Below are positions 8,680-16,255 of a stretch of 34,753 bases of DNA, one piece after another. This stretch comes from Cytophagales bacterium (GTDB lineage Bacteria > Bacteroidota > Bacteroidia > Cytophagales > Thermoflexibacteraceae), in assembly GCA_013298985.1 (NCBI GenBank), contig JAAFJS010000034.1, forward strand, positions 1 through 34,753, read 5' to 3'. Position 1 is the stretch's first letter. Every line of letters begins with the position of its first letter. The notes under the pieces are model-generated. The model ran no database searches and was not told where the DNA came from. It saw nothing but the letters and a program-made list of their open reading frames with translations. A program made the translations under genes and the position numbers.

Positions 8680-8733
8680 AAAGAAAACGAAAGATAATTG
8701 TATTTTATAGTTTTTCTGTGGTTAAGCCTCATG

Positions 8734-9537
8734 TTAAACAATATACAAATCCTGCTCGTCTTTGAGTAGTACCCCCGAAAGTTGTCTGCTGTGGATAGTC
8801 TCCAGCAGATAAATCAGTTTTTGCGTAGCTTGCTCATAATCAAGCCCTTCGGGGCGCACATTGGAAATGCAGTTCCGTTTTTCGTCCGTAGCCCCAATAT
8901 GGGGCTGGAAAGTAATGTAAAGTCCCAAACTATCCGCCGCACTCAGTCCAGGGCGTTCGCCAATTAGCATGGCTGCAATGGTTGCCCCAAGCAAAACGGC
9001 AACCTCGTCCGCAGAAGCTACGCGACCCTGCTCTACCAAACAAATAGGAGCTATCTGCCAGTTTTTTTCTTGTAGATACGGCACAACCTGATGGAGCAAA
9101 GGCGCGGCATGAGCATTGACCGCCGTTGCCGAAAGCCCATCTGCAATGACAAAAACGATACGTTCGCCGCCGTTGTCGCCGTTGTCTGTGTCCTCACAGA
9201 CAGCTTGTTTCTTGCCGTTGTCTGTGTCCTCACAGACAACTTGCCTTAATTTTTCCACTGATTTTTCAGCTAACCTTCTTCCAAGGTGAGGGTTTTTGAG
9301 GTAATCGAGGCGGTCTATTGCCTGCGAATGAAGTTTGAGGCAGGGAAGGCTTAAATTTAGGTCATGTTCTATTTTTTCTGTATCCAAATTTGCATAAACA
9401 GCATCGCGAGCCTTGGCGTGTTCCAAGCGAAAATTGAGTAAAAAATGTGTGGGCAACGAAGTCCCTGCGCGACCTATCGCGATACGCGCCCGCGTAAACC
9501 GAAGGAGAGATTGCCAATGGTCAGTTTGGAAAGACAT
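8734..9537 (-). CDS. eutC: ethanolamine ammonia-lyase small (beta) subunit EutC, with in-frame repeat insertion
   Basis: This is the small subunit of the B12-dependent lyase that turns ethanolamine into acetaldehyde and ammonia; it works only with EutB. Its 267 residues carry the family landmarks: FTRARIAIGRAGTSLPT (14-30), IADGLSATAVNAHA (131-144), IGERPGLSAADSLGLYIT (192-209) and RNCISNVRPEGL (221-232). Between the N-terminal part and the ADGLS core lies a repeat (VCEDTDNGKKQ then AVCEDTDNGDNG, about 101-122) that I do not recognise as part of EutC. It is encoded by two 36-bp hairpin copies, so it looks like an in-frame insertion. The start ATG lies 1 nt after the stop of the lipoprotein gene, implying coupled translation. 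No eutB or other eut gene is in the window. It converges with the DUF5916 gene (54-nt gap). Confidence 0.9.
   Translation of the reverse strand: MSFQTDHWQSLLRFTRARIAIGRAGTSLPTHFLLNFRLEHAKARDAVYANLDTEKIEHDLNLSLPCLKLHSQAIDRLDYLKNPHLGRRLAEKSVEKLRQVVCEDTDNGKKQAVCEDTDNGDNGGERIVFVIADGLSATAVNAHAAPLLHQVVPYLQEKNWQIAPICLVEQGRVASADEVAVLLGATIAAMLIGERPGLSAADSLGLYITFQPHIGATDEKRNCISNVRPEGLDYEQATQKLIYLLETIHSRQLSGVLLKDEQDLYIV
9178..9249. repeat. two 36-bp tandem copies, each a hairpin, inside eutC
   Basis: Two head-to-tail units at 9178-9213 and 9214-9249 share their first 24 bases with one change. Each contains arms GTTGTCTGTG and CACAGACA(A/G)C around a TCCT loop. The second copy is a perfect 10-bp inverted repeat (9217-9226 with 9231-9240); the first has one G-T mismatch. 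The period is 12 codons, so the reading frame of eutC is kept. This looks like a dispersed REP-type palindrome that entered the gene and doubled. Confidence 0.8.
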
Positions 9538-9538
9538 C

Positions 9539-10246
9539 TTATTTTAAAATTCCTGTGTCAAAAATACTTTGTTCTAAAATTAAACCACTTTCAATGATTG
9601 CCTTGCCAAGGCAGTTTTGGTTGCGGTCTTGGCAGTACACTACTTTGTCAGATTTCTTGTAAATCATACCAACCCCTCTGGCGAAAACTTCGGTGCGAAA
9701 ATCCTTATTTACCAAGTTCGAATCCCTGCTTTGGATAACGGTAATGGTTTCATCATAGTTTTTGAAGTCAAATCGGTAGCTTTTGCCCAAGTCGCGCATC
9801 TGGTAAGTTTCCCTGCCCAAATCATTAAAAGTATTGCCGTCCCATGTTTTTTGTTCTTCCAGCGGGAAAGTCAGCTTCAGGTAAGGGATATTTTCCTCTG
9901 TGCGTACTGCGCCATTAAAGTCCGCCCTCGCCGTCCACACATTGACTATCTGCCAATTTTGCCTACCATTTGCGCGCGTATAGCGCACAATTCGGTAGCT
10001 TTGTTTGCCGCTTTGGTCTATAAAAGCGTTCTCTACCACCTCGCGCAGTTGGTAAGTAACTATCGTAGGAGGCTGATTCAGTGAGTATTGTATCTCTTTG
10101 ACATTGTAAGAAACAAAATGACCCTTCGCCAGCACTACATAATCCTTGCCCAAATCTATATCTCTGGGCGCAACTTTATCAGTATCACAGGCTACTGTAA
10201 TAATACTTAGTAAAAATAGGGTTAAACTGATTTTCAAATTTTTCAT
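9539..10246 (-). CDS. putative lipoprotein of unknown function
   Basis: ATG at 10246 is preferred over the in-frame TTG at 10252, giving 235 residues. The N-terminus MKNLKISLTLFLLSIITVAC is a lipoprotein signal with the modified Cys at 20, followed by D-T-D, so the protein should sit in the cell envelope. The rest is predicted beta-rich, with many Y/W-containing strands (YRIVRYTRANGRQNWQIVNV, LKLTFPLEEQKTWDGNTFND), resembling the general class of Bacteroidota lipoproteins with a lipocalin-like fold; no specific family is recognised. A late Cys pair (CQDRNQNC) could form a disulphide. It is followed after 1 nt by eutC, and a TAnnTTTG element lies 23-30 nt upstream. Why it is coupled to eutC is not clear from the sequence. 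Confidence 0.75.
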   Translation of the reverse strand: MKNLKISLTLFLLSIITVACDTDKVAPRDIDLGKDYVVLAKGHFVSYNVKEIQYSLNQPPTIVTYQLREVVENAFIDQSGKQSYRIVRYTRANGRQNWQIVNVWTARADFNGAVRTEENIPYLKLTFPLEEQKTWDGNTFNDLGRETYQMRDLGKSYRFDFKNYDETITVIQSRDSNLVNKDFRTEVFARGVGMIYKKSDKVVYCQDRNQNCLGKAIIESGLILEQSIFDTGILK

Positions 10247-10268
10247 AGTCAATTTTTAATAATGCTTT

Positions 10269-10276
10269 CAAATGTA
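10269..10276 (-). promoter_or_regulatory. -7 promoter element for the lipoprotein-eutC unit
   Basis: On the minus strand 10276-10269 reads TACATTTG, an exact TAnnTTTG, 23 nt before the lipoprotein ATG. No well-spaced -33 TTG was found (the closest is about 23 nt away). The element overlaps the outer arm of the palindrome at 10273-10360, which may have brought it in or may affect it. Confidence 0.5.
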
Positions 10277-10360
10277 TGATAATCAAAACTTTACCCCTCC
10301 AAAAGTAAAAAAAAGGCTGTTTTCCCCCTTTGGAGGGGGTTAGGGGGAGGTTATCATACA
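10273..10360. repeat. 88-bp nested palindromic element (REP/MITE-like)
   Basis: The outer arms TGTATGATAA (10273-10282) and TTATCATACA (10351-10360) are perfect 10-bp complements. Inside, CCCCTCCAAA (10294-10303) pairs with TTTGGAGGGG (10329-10338), and CCCCC (10324-10328) can pair alternatively with GGGGG (10335-10339). The G-rich core GGAGGGGGTTAGGGGGAGG resembles part of the 27621-27730 element (GAGGGGTTA). It is noncoding. Confidence 0.7.
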
Positions 10361-10553
10361 ATTAGAATCACTACCCAATTTTTTACTCATAAGAAGTCCA
10401 AAGATTTAAAAAACTATCAATAAAACCATACCATATTTTTGATTTACAAATTGTTTAGCCAAATTTAGTTTGTCTTTAAAAAAATCAAAAAACACATAAA
10501 ATATTGAATACCAAATTTTATATAACTGTTTACTGCTCACTGTTTACTGATAT
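10361..10553. other. AT-rich intergenic region with a short direct repeat
   Basis: No ORF or RNA gene is seen. Near its right end, ACTGTTTACTG occurs twice (10525-10535 and 10539-10549) with a 3-nt CTC spacer, just past the stop of the minus-strand hydrolase gene. I see no classical terminator here. Confidence 0.45.
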
Positions 10554-11366
10554 TTATTTCCCCAAGATTTGTTTTATTTTTTCCTCGTACAGTTGAAACG
10601 TATTCAAGTCATTGTGGTCGCCCGCCTCAATGGTAACAAACTCGTCATTGGGTTTCAAAAGTGGCTTTAACTTCACCCCAGACTGATACGGAACGGTGCG
10701 GTCATAAGTGCCATGAAAAATACATATCGGGCAACGTACCTCTTTTAGCCAATCATTAGTCGGCAGTGCGTATTTTAAAAGCAATGAATACGGAAAATAC
10801 GGAAAATGAAAACCAGCCACATCTTTCAAGTTATAATAAGGCGTTTCCAATAGCAGTTGGCTTGGAGAATTGCTCGCTGCCAAGTAAGTTGCTACGCCTG
10901 TACCCAAAGAACGCCCATATACAACTATCTGATTTTCAGCAAAATGAATCTTTGCAAACTCATAGATTAGTTGTCCGTCAGCCAGTATGTTTTTCTCATT
11001 GAGCTTCCCCAAACTTTTGCCGTAGGTGCGATAATCCCAAAGAATAATGTCGTATTCAAACCGCATCAAATCATCTATAATGCTTGCCCAGCGTTGTAAA
11101 TTCCCCGCGTTTCCATGACAGTAAACAATCACGCCCTTGGGTTTTTTAGTTTTAAACCAAAGCAAATTAATCTTTCCATCATCTTGCGATGCAAGTGTAT
11201 GCTCCTCATAATCTTGAATCCATGTACTTTGAAAACGAAATTGATAATTTTCAGGAAGTTTTTCTGGCAAGAAAAGGATTTTTTCTTGCCCCAAATATAA
11301 GCCCAAGCAAGCAAGTAAGTAGGTGATAATGAGTATATTGCAAATTATAAAAATCACTTTTTTCAT
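10554..11366 (-). CDS. alpha/beta hydrolase, membrane-anchored (BEM46/ABHD13-like)
   Basis: The 270-residue protein has an N-terminal hydrophobic helix (about 4-25) that probably anchors it in the membrane with the hydrolase domain outside. The catalytic triad is readable: nucleophile Ser153 in GRSLG (151-155), Asp222 in HGTYDRTVPY (218-227) and His251 in GDHNDL (249-254). The oxyanion-loop motif is HGNAGN (84-89). This pattern, with YCHGNAGNLQRW and DYRTYGKSLG, is that of the BEM46/ABHD13 serine hydrolases, which are likely esterases or thioesterases of unknown natural substrate. The gene is transcribed alone, divergently from kmo, with about 130 nt between starts. Confidence 0.87.
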   Translation of the reverse strand: MKKVIFIICNILIITYLLACLGLYLGQEKILFLPEKLPENYQFRFQSTWIQDYEEHTLASQDDGKINLLWFKTKKPKGVIVYCHGNAGNLQRWASIIDDLMRFEYDIILWDYRTYGKSLGKLNEKNILADGQLIYEFAKIHFAENQIVVYGRSLGTGVATYLAASNSPSQLLLETPYYNLKDVAGFHFPYFPYSLLLKYALPTNDWLKEVRCPICIFHGTYDRTVPYQSGVKLKPLLKPNDEFVTIEAGDHNDLNTFQLYEEKIKQILGK

Positions 11367-11440
11367 TTAAAAGGTTTGCTAATAGATTGTAAATATCGTT
11401 TTTAAACAATAATTTACCAAAAAAATAAGTAAAAGAGCCT

Positions 11441-11448
11441 TAATTTTG
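11441..11448 (+). promoter_or_regulatory. -7 promoter element for kmo
   Basis: TAATTTTG matches TAnnTTTG exactly and lies 51 nt before the kmo start. A TTG at the expected -33 distance was not found. Confidence 0.5.
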
Positions 11449-11499
11449 TTATTCAAAGACTTAACTTTTGGTTTCCTTTGATTTTGATACATAAAAAAC

Positions 11500-12834
11500 A
11501 TGAAAAACATTATTATTCTCGGTGCGGGCTTAGTTGGCTCATTACTATCCATTTACCTTTCCAAAAGAGGCTACCAAGTAACTGTTTACGACCGCAGACC
11601 CGACCCACGCCAAAAGGGATATGTGGGTGGTCGTTCCATCAACTTGGCATTGAGTGACAGAGGCTGGCGCGCACTGGAAAAAGTAGGTATTGAGCAGAAA
11701 ATCAAAGAGATAGCAATTCCTATGCGCGGGCGTATGATGCACGACACGCAAGGCAAGCTCACCTTTCAGCCCTACGGCAAAGAGGAGCAGGCAATCTATT
11801 CAGTATCAAGGGCTTTGCTCAACATAGAATTGATTAATCATGCCGAAAAGGAAACAAACGTAACTTTCCATTTTAATCAAAAATGTATAGAGGCAGATTT
11901 AGACCATAAAATTCTAACATTAGAAAACATTGAAAATGAGGAAATTACCTCTGTTTCTACGGATTTTATCTTTGGCTCTGATGGTGCATTTTCAGCCACG
12001 CGTCTGGCAATGCAAAAGACGGACAGGTTTAATTTTTCACAAACTTATTTGGATTATGGCTATAAGGAACTTACCATTTTGCCGATAGATGGGAAGCACG
12101 CCTTAGAGAAAAATGCCTTGCATATATGGCCTCGCGGCAATTTTATGCTCATTGCCCTGCCCAATACAGATGGAAGTTTTACGTGTACTTTGTTTTTTCC
12201 GTACAAGGGCGCGCCCTCTTTTGACTCCTTGCAGACTGAGCAAGAAGCATTTGCATTTTTCCAAGCATATTTTGCAGACATAATTCCATTGATTCCTCAA
12301 ATTGAAAAGGTATTTTTTACAAATCCCACCTCTTCTTTGGTGATGGTCAAGGCAAATCCTTGGGTCTATCAGACTGATTTTGCGCTAATTGGAGATGCCG
12401 CCCACGCGATTGTTCCTTTTTATGGGCAGGGCATGAACGCAGGATTTGAGGATTGCTTGGTGCTTTGTGAGATTTTGGACAAAAACAAGGACAACTGGGA
12501 ACTTAGCTTGCAAGAATACCAAGAAAGCCGTATCCCTGATGCCAATGCGATTGCAGAACTGGCATTGAATAACTTTATAGAAATGAGGGATTTAGTAGGT
12601 GATGAAAAGTTTTTATTGCGAAAGAAAATAGAGGCAAAAATCTATGCACTTTACCCCGAAAAATGGATTCCACTTTACAGCATGGTAACTTTTAGCCCCA
12701 AATTGCGCTACTCAGAAGCTCTGTCAATAGGAAAAAAACAAGATAAAATTATGCAGGAAGTGATGCAACAGCCTGATATTCAAACCCAATGGGAAAGTTT
12801 GAATTTTGAAGAAATTGTACGAAAATTAGGGTAA
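11500..12834 (+). CDS. kmo: kynurenine 3-monooxygenase
   Basis: This FAD- and NADPH-dependent enzyme hydroxylates L-kynurenine to 3-hydroxykynurenine in tryptophan breakdown and de novo NAD synthesis. Its 444 residues match the bacterial enzyme's size. The FAD-binding GxGxxG motif is GAGLVG (8-13). Next come the family-specific GGRSINLALSDRGWRAL segment (from about 43) and the second flavin motif GDAAHAIVPFYGQGMNAGFE (298-317). The last motif, with the preceding long substrate domain (FxFPYKGAPSF), separates KMO from other aromatic hydroxylases. No other kynurenine-pathway gene (kynA, kynU, haao, nadC) is in the window, so it appears monocistronic. The family's C-terminal membrane helix is not obvious here; the protein simply ends IVRKLG. 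Confidence 0.95.
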   Translation: MKNIIILGAGLVGSLLSIYLSKRGYQVTVYDRRPDPRQKGYVGGRSINLALSDRGWRALEKVGIEQKIKEIAIPMRGRMMHDTQGKLTFQPYGKEEQAIYSVSRALLNIELINHAEKETNVTFHFNQKCIEADLDHKILTLENIENEEITSVSTDFIFGSDGAFSATRLAMQKTDRFNFSQTYLDYGYKELTILPIDGKHALEKNALHIWPRGNFMLIALPNTDGSFTCTLFFPYKGAPSFDSLQTEQEAFAFFQAYFADIIPLIPQIEKVFFTNPTSSLVMVKANPWVYQTDFALIGDAAHAIVPFYGQGMNAGFEDCLVLCEILDKNKDNWELSLQEYQESRIPDANAIAELALNNFIEMRDLVGDEKFLLRKKIEAKIYALYPEKWIPLYSMVTFSPKLRYSEALSIGKKQDKIMQEVMQQPDIQTQWESLNFEEIVRKLG

Positions 12835-12894
12835 AAAAATGATTTTCTAAAAATCAAAAAAATGTATTTTACTAATAACTGCGGAAATCTTTTT

Positions 12895-13092
12895 TTAAGT
12901 TTTTAAGTGTTGGACAAGTTCTGCGATTTGTTCGTTTGTGATATTGTTTTCATTCATCCAAAGGGTTACTTCTTGAAAATTAACCAGTTTTTCAAGCCCT
13001 TTCAAAAGAAAAAATAGGGTTATTTTTCCTTTTGAAAGGGCTAATTTGCATAACATTTTAGAAATGAGATGTTCTTTTAATGCTGTTTCCAA
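12895..13092 (-). CDS. doubtful small ORF (65 aa), carries a palindrome inside
   Basis: This 65-codon frame has an ATG start, and its C-terminal half looks protein-like (WMNENNITNEQIAELVQHLK, probably helical). The middle (KLALSKGKITLFFLLKGLEK) is encoded by a 48-bp inverted repeat, so either a small gene was interrupted by a palindromic repeat that kept the frame, or the frame is accidental. I recognise no family. It lies alone between kmo and the DUF418 gene. It may be the remnant of a once longer gene. Confidence 0.3.
   Translation of the reverse strand: METALKEHLISKMLCKLALSKGKITLFFLLKGLEKLVNFQEVTLWMNENNITNEQIAELVQHLKT
12995..13042. repeat. 48-bp inverted repeat (22-bp arms)
   Basis: The arms at 12995-13016 and 13021-13042 are complementary at 21 of 22 positions, around a GGGT loop; they begin AGCCCTTTCAAAAG. 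It could act as a hairpin in RNA from either strand. There is no clear U-run, so a terminator role is uncertain. It is probably another dispersed palindrome. Confidence 0.7.
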
Positions 13093-13344
13093 CTCCTTAA
13101 AATAACCAATCAGAAAATTGGAAAGATAGAAAAAAATAAAATTGGTTGCTTAAAAAGCTAATTTTTTTGTGAAACAATCAAAAATTGTGCATACTCTCAA
13201 GCAACCTTTCTCCCTTTCCAAACATCTATGGACTACGTTGGCATTGTTCAGAAATGAAAAACAAACTGTTCATTTTCGGATAGTTAATTTTTGAAGTGTT
13301 TTCTAAAATGCTGATTATCAAATTTTTATATTTTGGCATTATCA
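13093..13344. other. AT-rich noncoding stretch upstream of the DUF418 gene
   Basis: No ORF, RNA gene or recognised element is seen. GGTTGCTT (near 13144) and AAGCAACC (near 13199) are complementary but about 50 nt apart, and are of doubtful meaning. Confidence 0.35.
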
Positions 13345-13374
13345 TTGAAATTGCTTTAATAAAACCTATTTTTG
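13345..13374 (+). promoter_or_regulatory. well-formed -33/-7 promoter for the DUF418 gene
   Basis: TTG (13345-13347), a 19-nt spacer and TATTTTTG (13367-13374, exact TAnnTTTG) match the Bacteroidota vegetative promoter in both elements and spacing. The start codon is 66 nt downstream. This is one of the clearest promoters in the window. Confidence 0.68.
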
Positions 13375-13439
13375 TTGCTCACTAAATATTTGTTACTAAG
13401 GGCAATATTCGTTTCAAAAACTTAAACTTCTCGCAATAA

Positions 13440-14735
13440 ATGGAAACCATCAAGGCTCAGGAAATCACTTTGGTAAAGCTTACTGCCCCCATAAAGACAG
13501 ATAGGATTAAAATTATTGATGTATTGCGCGGGTTTGCCCTGCTTGGTATCATTATCGTTCACGTTGCAGAGCAGTATTATGCAGGTGATAGTAGTATTTT
13601 TATGAAAACATCAGGGCTGGATATGGGCATTTCCATTTTCTTGGGAATTTTTGTGGTTGGAAAGTTTTTCCCTATTTTTTCCTTCCTTTTTGGGTTAAGC
13701 TTTGCCATTCAGCTTGACAATGCAGACAAAAAAGGGCAAAAATATACAGTCAGGTTTCTGTGGCGATTGGCTATTTTGATGGGGATTGGCTTGGTGCATC
13801 AGCTATTTTATCGTGGAGATATTCTGATGATTTATGCCGCTTTGGGCGTAGTGTTGGTGCTGGTGCATCGATTACCAAGCAAGGCATTACTGATTGTGGC
13901 ACTTGCGCTTATTTTTAACACCATTGGCTTTGTAGAGCGAACAGGTCAAGTAATTAGCTCATTTTTTACTGAGCCACCCAAGCAGGAACAAGCAAAACCC
14001 CAACCCCAACCTCCTGCGGATTCTCCTACTCCACCCGCAGAAATGGACGATTATCAAAAACAAAACAAGGCATACTTCGACATGGTCAAAAATGGGAACT
14101 GGGTTGCAATAGCCAAACAGCACGTAATGAAAGAAATAGAAACTAAAATGCAGTTTCAAATAGGGTCAGGTAGGCTTTGGCTGACGTTGGGTTTGTTTCT
14201 ATTAGGGCTTTATGTGGGGCGCAAAAAAATCTTTGAAAACCTCCAAGAAAACCTGCCTTTGGTCAAGCGCATTTTTAAGTATTGTTGGGTTTATATTCTT
14301 TCCGCCTTGGCTGTGGTGGGTATTATTATGGCTATTTTTCAGGGCAATCCGCCATTTACACCTTGGCTAAACCTACTTGGCGGCACGCTTTATGATTTTG
14401 CCAACGTTGCTCTGCCTTTCTTTTACATTGCAGGCATCATTTTACTTTTTGAAAAAATAAAATGGAAAAAAATACTGCTTTGGTTGTATCCTTTGGGCAG
14501 AATGGGCTTAACAACCTACGTGATGCAAACCCTCATTGGCACTTTTATTTTCTTTGGCTATGGATTCAATTTGCTCGGCGAAGTGGGCAATGGCGCAACT
14601 TTGCTCATGGCGTTGGGTATTTTTGGCTTACAAATTATCATGAGTAAATGGTGGCTTGATAGGTTTCATTATGGAATATTGGAATGGTTTTGGCGGTCAG
14701 CTACTTACCTCCGATGGGAAAAATTCAAAAAATAA
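13440..14735 (+). CDS. DUF418-domain membrane protein (YeiB-like)
   Basis: The 431-residue polytopic inner-membrane protein begins with the typical family opening RIKIIDVLRGFALLGIIIVH (22-41). It has about ten hydrophobic helices. A cytoplasmic or periplasmic insert at about 178-235 is Pro/Gln-rich (KQEQAKPQPQPPADSPTPPA) and then helical. The C-terminal half is the DUF418 domain proper (GRMGLTTYVMQTLIGTFIFF and later WWLDRFHYGILEWFWRS). The biochemical role is unknown; relatives belong to the acyltransferase-3-like membrane superfamily, so modification of an envelope component is possible but unproven. Its stop (14733-14735) abuts the ATG of the phosphatase gene, so the two are translated from one mRNA. 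Confidence 0.85.
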   Translation: METIKAQEITLVKLTAPIKTDRIKIIDVLRGFALLGIIIVHVAEQYYAGDSSIFMKTSGLDMGISIFLGIFVVGKFFPIFSFLFGLSFAIQLDNADKKGQKYTVRFLWRLAILMGIGLVHQLFYRGDILMIYAALGVVLVLVHRLPSKALLIVALALIFNTIGFVERTGQVISSFFTEPPKQEQAKPQPQPPADSPTPPAEMDDYQKQNKAYFDMVKNGNWVAIAKQHVMKEIETKMQFQIGSGRLWLTLGLFLLGLYVGRKKIFENLQENLPLVKRIFKYCWVYILSALAVVGIIMAIFQGNPPFTPWLNLLGGTLYDFANVALPFFYIAGIILLFEKIKWKKILLWLYPLGRMGLTTYVMQTLIGTFIFFGYGFNLLGEVGNGATLLMALGIFGLQIIMSKWWLDRFHYGILEWFWRSATYLRWEKFKK

Positions 14736-15230
14736 ATGAAAACAATTTATATAGTTCGCCATGCAAAGTCAAGCTGGGAAGACCTGACTTTGCATGACTT
14801 TGACCGCCCCCTCAACAAGCGTGGAAAGGAAAATGCGCCTTTCATGGGTAAGTTATTGAAAAACAAAGACATAAAAATAGATTTGATGCTTTCCAGCCCT
14901 GCACTCAGGGCAAAAATAACAGCAGAAATCATTGCTGAAGCATTGGGCTATCCCACAGAAAAGATTGTTTTTGAAAAGAAAATGTATGAAGCAAACACAA
15001 GCTACTTATTGCAACTTATTCAAAATCAGGACGATAAAATTGAAAATATGATGCTAATTGGGCATAATCCCGAACTGACCGCATGGGTAAATCAGCTCAC
15101 TTCCGCGCACATAGAAAATATACCCACCGCAGGCGTGTGCTGTATCCAATTTGGCACCAAACACTGGGAAAAAATCAGGCTCAAACAAAATGAGTTGGTA
15201 TTCTTTGAATATCCAAAAAAATATCAGTAA
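14736..15230 (+). CDS. SixA-like histidine phosphatase
   Basis: This is a 164-residue single-domain member of the RHG phosphatase superfamily. The catalytic motif is RHAKS (8-12) with His9 as phosphate acceptor. Arg58 in LSSPALRAK (52-60) and His110 in LIGHNPEL (107-114) complete the phosphate pocket. The size, the opening K-T-I-Y-I-V-R-H-A-K and the D-F-D-R-P-L-N-x-R-G block match SixA, which removes phosphate from phosphohistidine in signalling proteins; the true substrate here is unknown. It starts directly on the stop of the DUF418 gene. It ends 11 nt before the end of the convergent parB gene. Confidence 0.88.
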   Translation: MKTIYIVRHAKSSWEDLTLHDFDRPLNKRGKENAPFMGKLLKNKDIKIDLMLSSPALRAKITAEIIAEALGYPTEKIVFEKKMYEANTSYLLQLIQNQDDKIENMMLIGHNPELTAWVNQLTSAHIENIPTAGVCCIQFGTKHWEKIRLKQNELVFFEYPKKYQ

Positions 15231-15241
15231 AACATTCTTTA

Positions 15242-16165
15242 TCAGTTCATTAAATCCAAAATCCGATTTAAGTCATCTTGGGAAACAAAAGGAATCTTAA
15301 TTTCGCCTTTGTTGTCCATGCCTTTTTTGATTTGAACTTTTGCGCCAAAGCGGTTTGCCAGCTTAGATTGTACCTGTAAAAGTGCAAAATCGGCATTTTT
15401 CTTTGGGGTTGCAGCTTTTTTCTCCTCTGTATCTGCCAAATCCCTCACCAAATCTTCTACTTTTCTGACTGACAAATCTTCTTTGATAATGCGATTATAG
15501 ATGGAAAGCTGAACATCTATATTATCGACATTGATAATCGCGCGGGCGTGTCCCATGCTCAATTTGCCATCGCGCAAGCCTGCCTGAATATCAGGTGGAA
15601 GTTTGAGCAAACGCAAATAATTGTTTACCGTAGTGCGTTTTTTGCCTACTCGGTCGCCAAGTTCCTCTTGTTTGAGGTTACATTCAGAGATAAGTCGCTG
15701 ATAGCTAAGGGCAATCTCAACCGCATTGAGTTCTTCGCGCTGGATATTCTCAATGAGTGCCATTTCAAGCATCTGCTGGTCGTTGCCTGTGCGTATATAG
15801 GCAGGAATTTCGGTCAAGCCTGCCATCTTAGAGGCTTTGAGGCGGCGTTCGCCAGAGATGAGTTGGTAAGTATTTTCATCTAACTGCCTGACGGTGATGG
15901 GCTGTATAATCCCTTGAACCTTAATGGATTCGGAGAGTTCGCGCAAGGCATCGCTGTTAAATTCGGTGCGTGGCTGAAACGGATTGACCTCTATCACTTC
16001 TACAGGAATGAGGTTAAACTTGGTCGCTAAGAGGCGCAATTCTTCCAACTCCTGCGATACGCCCAAATCAGTAGTTACGGTTCGGTTATCGTTCAGCAAT
16101 GCGTCTAATCCTCTGCCCATGGCGGGGCGTTTTTTTAATTGTGGTGTTTTTTTTTCGTCAGCCAT
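15242..16165 (-). CDS. parB: chromosome partitioning protein ParB
   Basis: The 307-residue ParB/Spo0J protein binds parS sites and CTP to load a sliding clamp near the replication origin. Motifs: a basic N-terminus with GRGLDALLND (17-26), where ParA-contact residues usually lie; NPFQPR (61-66); GIIQPI (85-90); the CTP-binding GERRLKA (105-111); ENIQREELNAVE (139-150); and the HTH region (about 165-186, LKQEELGDRVGKKRTTVNNY). The C-terminal dimerisation part follows a charged linker rich in E and K (about 248-258). parA lies upstream on the same strand (90-nt gap), the usual order. No parS consensus was found in the window. Confidence 0.95.
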   Translation of the reverse strand: MADEKKTPQLKKRPAMGRGLDALLNDNRTVTTDLGVSQELEELRLLATKFNLIPVEVIEVNPFQPRTEFNSDALRELSESIKVQGIIQPITVRQLDENTYQLISGERRLKASKMAGLTEIPAYIRTGNDQQMLEMALIENIQREELNAVEIALSYQRLISECNLKQEELGDRVGKKRTTVNNYLRLLKLPPDIQAGLRDGKLSMGHARAIINVDNIDVQLSIYNRIIKEDLSVRKVEDLVRDLADTEEKKAATPKKNADFALLQVQSKLANRFGAKVQIKKGMDNKGEIKIPFVSQDDLNRILDLMN

Positions 16166-16255
16166 TTTTTATATATTTTGGATTTTGAGCTTCTTGTTTT
16201 CACTCAAAAAATTTCAATCATTTATGCTCAGAAACCATGAAAAAATCACGATTGT

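Noticed and set aside
9178-9249. 36-bp repeat period that could suggest a CRISPR array
   Set aside because: Only two copies, directly adjacent with no spacers, in frame inside eutC, and no cas genes nearby.
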